A DNA stretch of 64,000 bases from Sedimentisphaerales bacterium (lineage in GTDB: Bacteria > Planctomycetota > Phycisphaerae > Sedimentisphaerales > Anaerohalosphaeraceae), in NCBI GenBank assembly GCA_016926155.1, contig JAFGPC010000051.1, forward strand, positions 123,171-187,170, in the 5' to 3' direction. The position numbers and the translations under genes were made by a program. The notes under the pieces were generated by a model. It did no database searches, was not told the origin of the DNA, and saw nothing but the letters and a program-made list of their open reading frames with translations. Position 1 is the stretch's first letter, and the number at the start of each line of letters is the position of its first letter. This document shows positions 62,934 to 64,000 of the stretch, piece by piece.

Positions 62934-63427
62934 ATGCTTCATCATATCTTCTTGATGCAAATGTATTCATTGAAGCGGCCCGTCGTTACTATGCCTTTGA
63001 TATAGCTCCCAGATTCTGGGATAGTCTTTGTGAACATGCAGGAACAGGTCGTGTTTTAAGTATTGATCGTGTTAAAGATGAATTAGGACGGGGGAATGAT
63101 GAACTTTCTGAATGGATTACGTCACATTTCGATGATGCATTTGCTTCAACTGATAACCAAGATATAATCAATATATATCGTGAGATTGTGATCTGGATAC
63201 AAAACCAGGATCAATTTTTAGATGCAGCGAAAGCTGAGTTTGCCCGAAATGCTGATGGTTGGTTAGTGGCATTCGCAAAAGTTAATGATTGCATTTTAGT
63301 TACTCATGAAGTCTTGGCTATAGACGCACGAAAGAAGATTCCAATACCAAATATATGCCAGGCCTTTGAAGTCCCTTGGACGGATACTTTTTCTATGTTA
63401 CGTAACATTGGAGTTCGATTTTTGTAA
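62930..63427 (+). CDS. DUF4411 PIN-domain protein, probable toxin
   Basis: The 165-residue protein has the PIN-fold acidic pattern: YLLDANVFIEAARRYY (Asp9 of the first strand), then RVKDELGRGNDEL and a C-terminal ADGWLVAFAKVNDCILVTHE, with a final Asp. This matches DUF4411, a PIN-like nuclease group found next to ImmA/IrrE genes. The ATG overlaps the antitoxin stop (ATGA), so the two are made together. Cleavage of RNA is the expected activity. Codon use is AT-rich. Confidence 0.82.
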   Translation: MNASSYLLDANVFIEAARRYYAFDIAPRFWDSLCEHAGTGRVLSIDRVKDELGRGNDELSEWITSHFDDAFASTDNQDIINIYREIVIWIQNQDQFLDAAKAEFARNADGWLVAFAKVNDCILVTHEVLAIDARKKIPIPNICQAFEVPWTDTFSMLRNIGVRFL

Positions 63428-63585
63428 GATGTTCCACGACATCATAGGATTATCTCCTTTAGTTTCATAGGATGAGTTCGTTTTAAATCCATCCTGTTTC
63501 TACTGGTCGATTGTCCTTCTGCCTCGCGAAATAACCACAAATCCTACCATCTGGTCTCGTAGGATTGGCTGAGTCTACGTTGCTC

Positions 63586-64000
63586 TTATTCCACCGCCTC
63601 GGAAGGGCTGGGAAACATTGCCAGCACACCCTCATCCAGATCCCGGCACAGGCCCTGAATCTCTTCCATGTCCTCAACTCCATGCCCGAACGCCACCACA
63701 CGCCCGCAATCCTGTAGGGCCGGTTGTGCCCACGCGGTACTCTGCGGCGCATAGATCAGTACATGCCCGCACGCCTTCTGTGTCTCGGTCACCGCTTGTT
63801 GCACGGAATTCGCATCCCCCATCCAGACGGCAATATTTTCAATGCAGCTCGATACCAGCCCCGCCTGTTTGCCCTTGCCCGACACATCAAACACCTCGGC
63901 CACAGCCTTGCGCTCAGTATCCAGATCGATCAGTCCGATCCGCTGTCCCCGCCGGGCCAACTGGATCGCGACATTGACCATAACCGTCACAGGCAGCGAC
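63586..64000 (-). CDS. MinD/FlhG-like P-loop ATPase, 3' part
   Basis: The frame is open to the right end of the window (64000), so only about 137 C-terminal residues of the gene are visible. SLPVTVMVNVAIQLARRG, then QRIGLIDLDTERKAVAEVF, resembles the region after the deviant Walker A motif of MinD/ParA proteins. The P-loop itself lies beyond the window. The later VLIYAPQSTAWAQPALQDCG is encoded partly by an interspersed repeat. FlhG, which controls flagellar number, is one possibility given the flagellar setting, but the fragment cannot decide it. Shorter than MinD at the C-terminus. Confidence 0.6.
   Translation of the reverse strand, partial: SLPVTVMVNVAIQLARRGQRIGLIDLDTERKAVAEVFDVSGKGKQAGLVSSCIENIAVWMGDANSVQQAVTETQKACGHVLIYAPQSTAWAQPALQDCGRVVAFGHGVEDMEEIQGLCRDLDEGVLAMFPSPSEAVE
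63713..63743. repeat. Interspersed palindromic repeat, copy 3, inside a coding sequence
   Basis: TGTAGGGCCGGTTGTGCCCA, then CGCGGTACTCT, matches copies at 60075 and 61534. It lies inside the MinD-like frame, read on the minus strand as QSTAWAQPALQD. Confidence 0.6.

Noticed and set aside
63548..63580. Fourth copy of the interspersed repeat
   Set aside because: Only TCTCGTAG and a few later bases match; too weak to call.
1..64000. CRISPR arrays, tRNA or rRNA genes, insertion sequences
   Set aside because: No regularly spaced repeats, cloverleaf-like sequences or transposase motifs were seen by eye.

Overview
The window looks like chromosomal DNA of a flagellated, Gram-negative-type (diderm) bacterium. 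FlgH and FlgI encode the outer-membrane and periplasmic rings of the basal body, so there are two membranes. Three sigma-54 promoters, a FliA-type sigma factor, very long co-directional flagellar and glycan operons, TPR-fused glycosyltransferases and interspersed palindromic repeats would suit a Planctomycetota (Phycisphaerae-like) genome. That placement is an inference; no rRNA or other phylogenetic marker lies here.

Region 1 (1-8135) is a flagellar rod, ring and hook-filament-junction operon: flgF (3' part), flgG, flgA, flgH, flgI, flgJ (rod-binding domain only), flgN, flgK, flgL. Region 2 (8178-54768) is an island of about 46 kb, all on the plus strand, that looks like a flagellar glycosylation locus, because it sits between flgL and fliD. 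It splits into three transcription blocks. Each block follows a near-perfect sigma-54 -24/-12 promoter, at 9694, 27264 and 44831, lying in the only three large gaps. Block I (9766-27173) has glycosyltransferases, radical SAM enzymes, a split transketolase, methyltransferases, a PLP sugar aminotransferase and a sulfotransferase. Block II (27383-44730) has NeuB/NeuC/NeuA-like nonulosonate genes, a WbpG/PseA-like N-acetyl-sugar amidotransferase with HisF- and HisH-like partners, two asparagine-synthase-like amidotransferases, an O-acetyltransferase, four methyltransferases and a B12-type radical SAM enzyme. Block III (44916-54768) has very large multidomain transferases, one of 1441 residues. The island probably makes and attaches a sialic-acid-like (nonulosonate) sugar with amidino, methyl, acetyl and perhaps sulfate decorations.

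Region 3 (54871-59667) has fliD and fliA, each behind a plausible FliA (sigma-28) promoter with the same spacing. Between them, on the minus strand, lie two short unrecognised genes of 57 and 55 codons, a predicted lipoprotein with a TrmO/TsaA-like domain, and a YcxB-like membrane protein.

Region 4 (59668-64000) is accessory DNA: palindromic repeats, an HNH-AP2 endonuclease-like gene, a DUF3788-like gene, an AT-rich ImmA/IrrE plus PIN (DUF4411) pair resembling a toxin-antitoxin module, and the 3' part of a MinD/FlhG-like ATPase gene that carries a copy of the interspersed repeat inside its reading frame.

The most notable sequence-level observations are: a canonical -1 slippery heptamer (CCCTTTT, 11715-11721) seven bases before a stop codon, leading into a GT9-like domain that has no start codon of its own; a HisF homologue that keeps Asp11 but has Gln130 in place of the second catalytic Asp; a TPR-GT4 paralogue that has lost the EX7E motif; and a shared TGTAC-N6-TRTACA dyad upstream of two of the sigma-54 promoters. 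No tRNA, rRNA, CRISPR array, insertion sequence or flagellin gene was seen.
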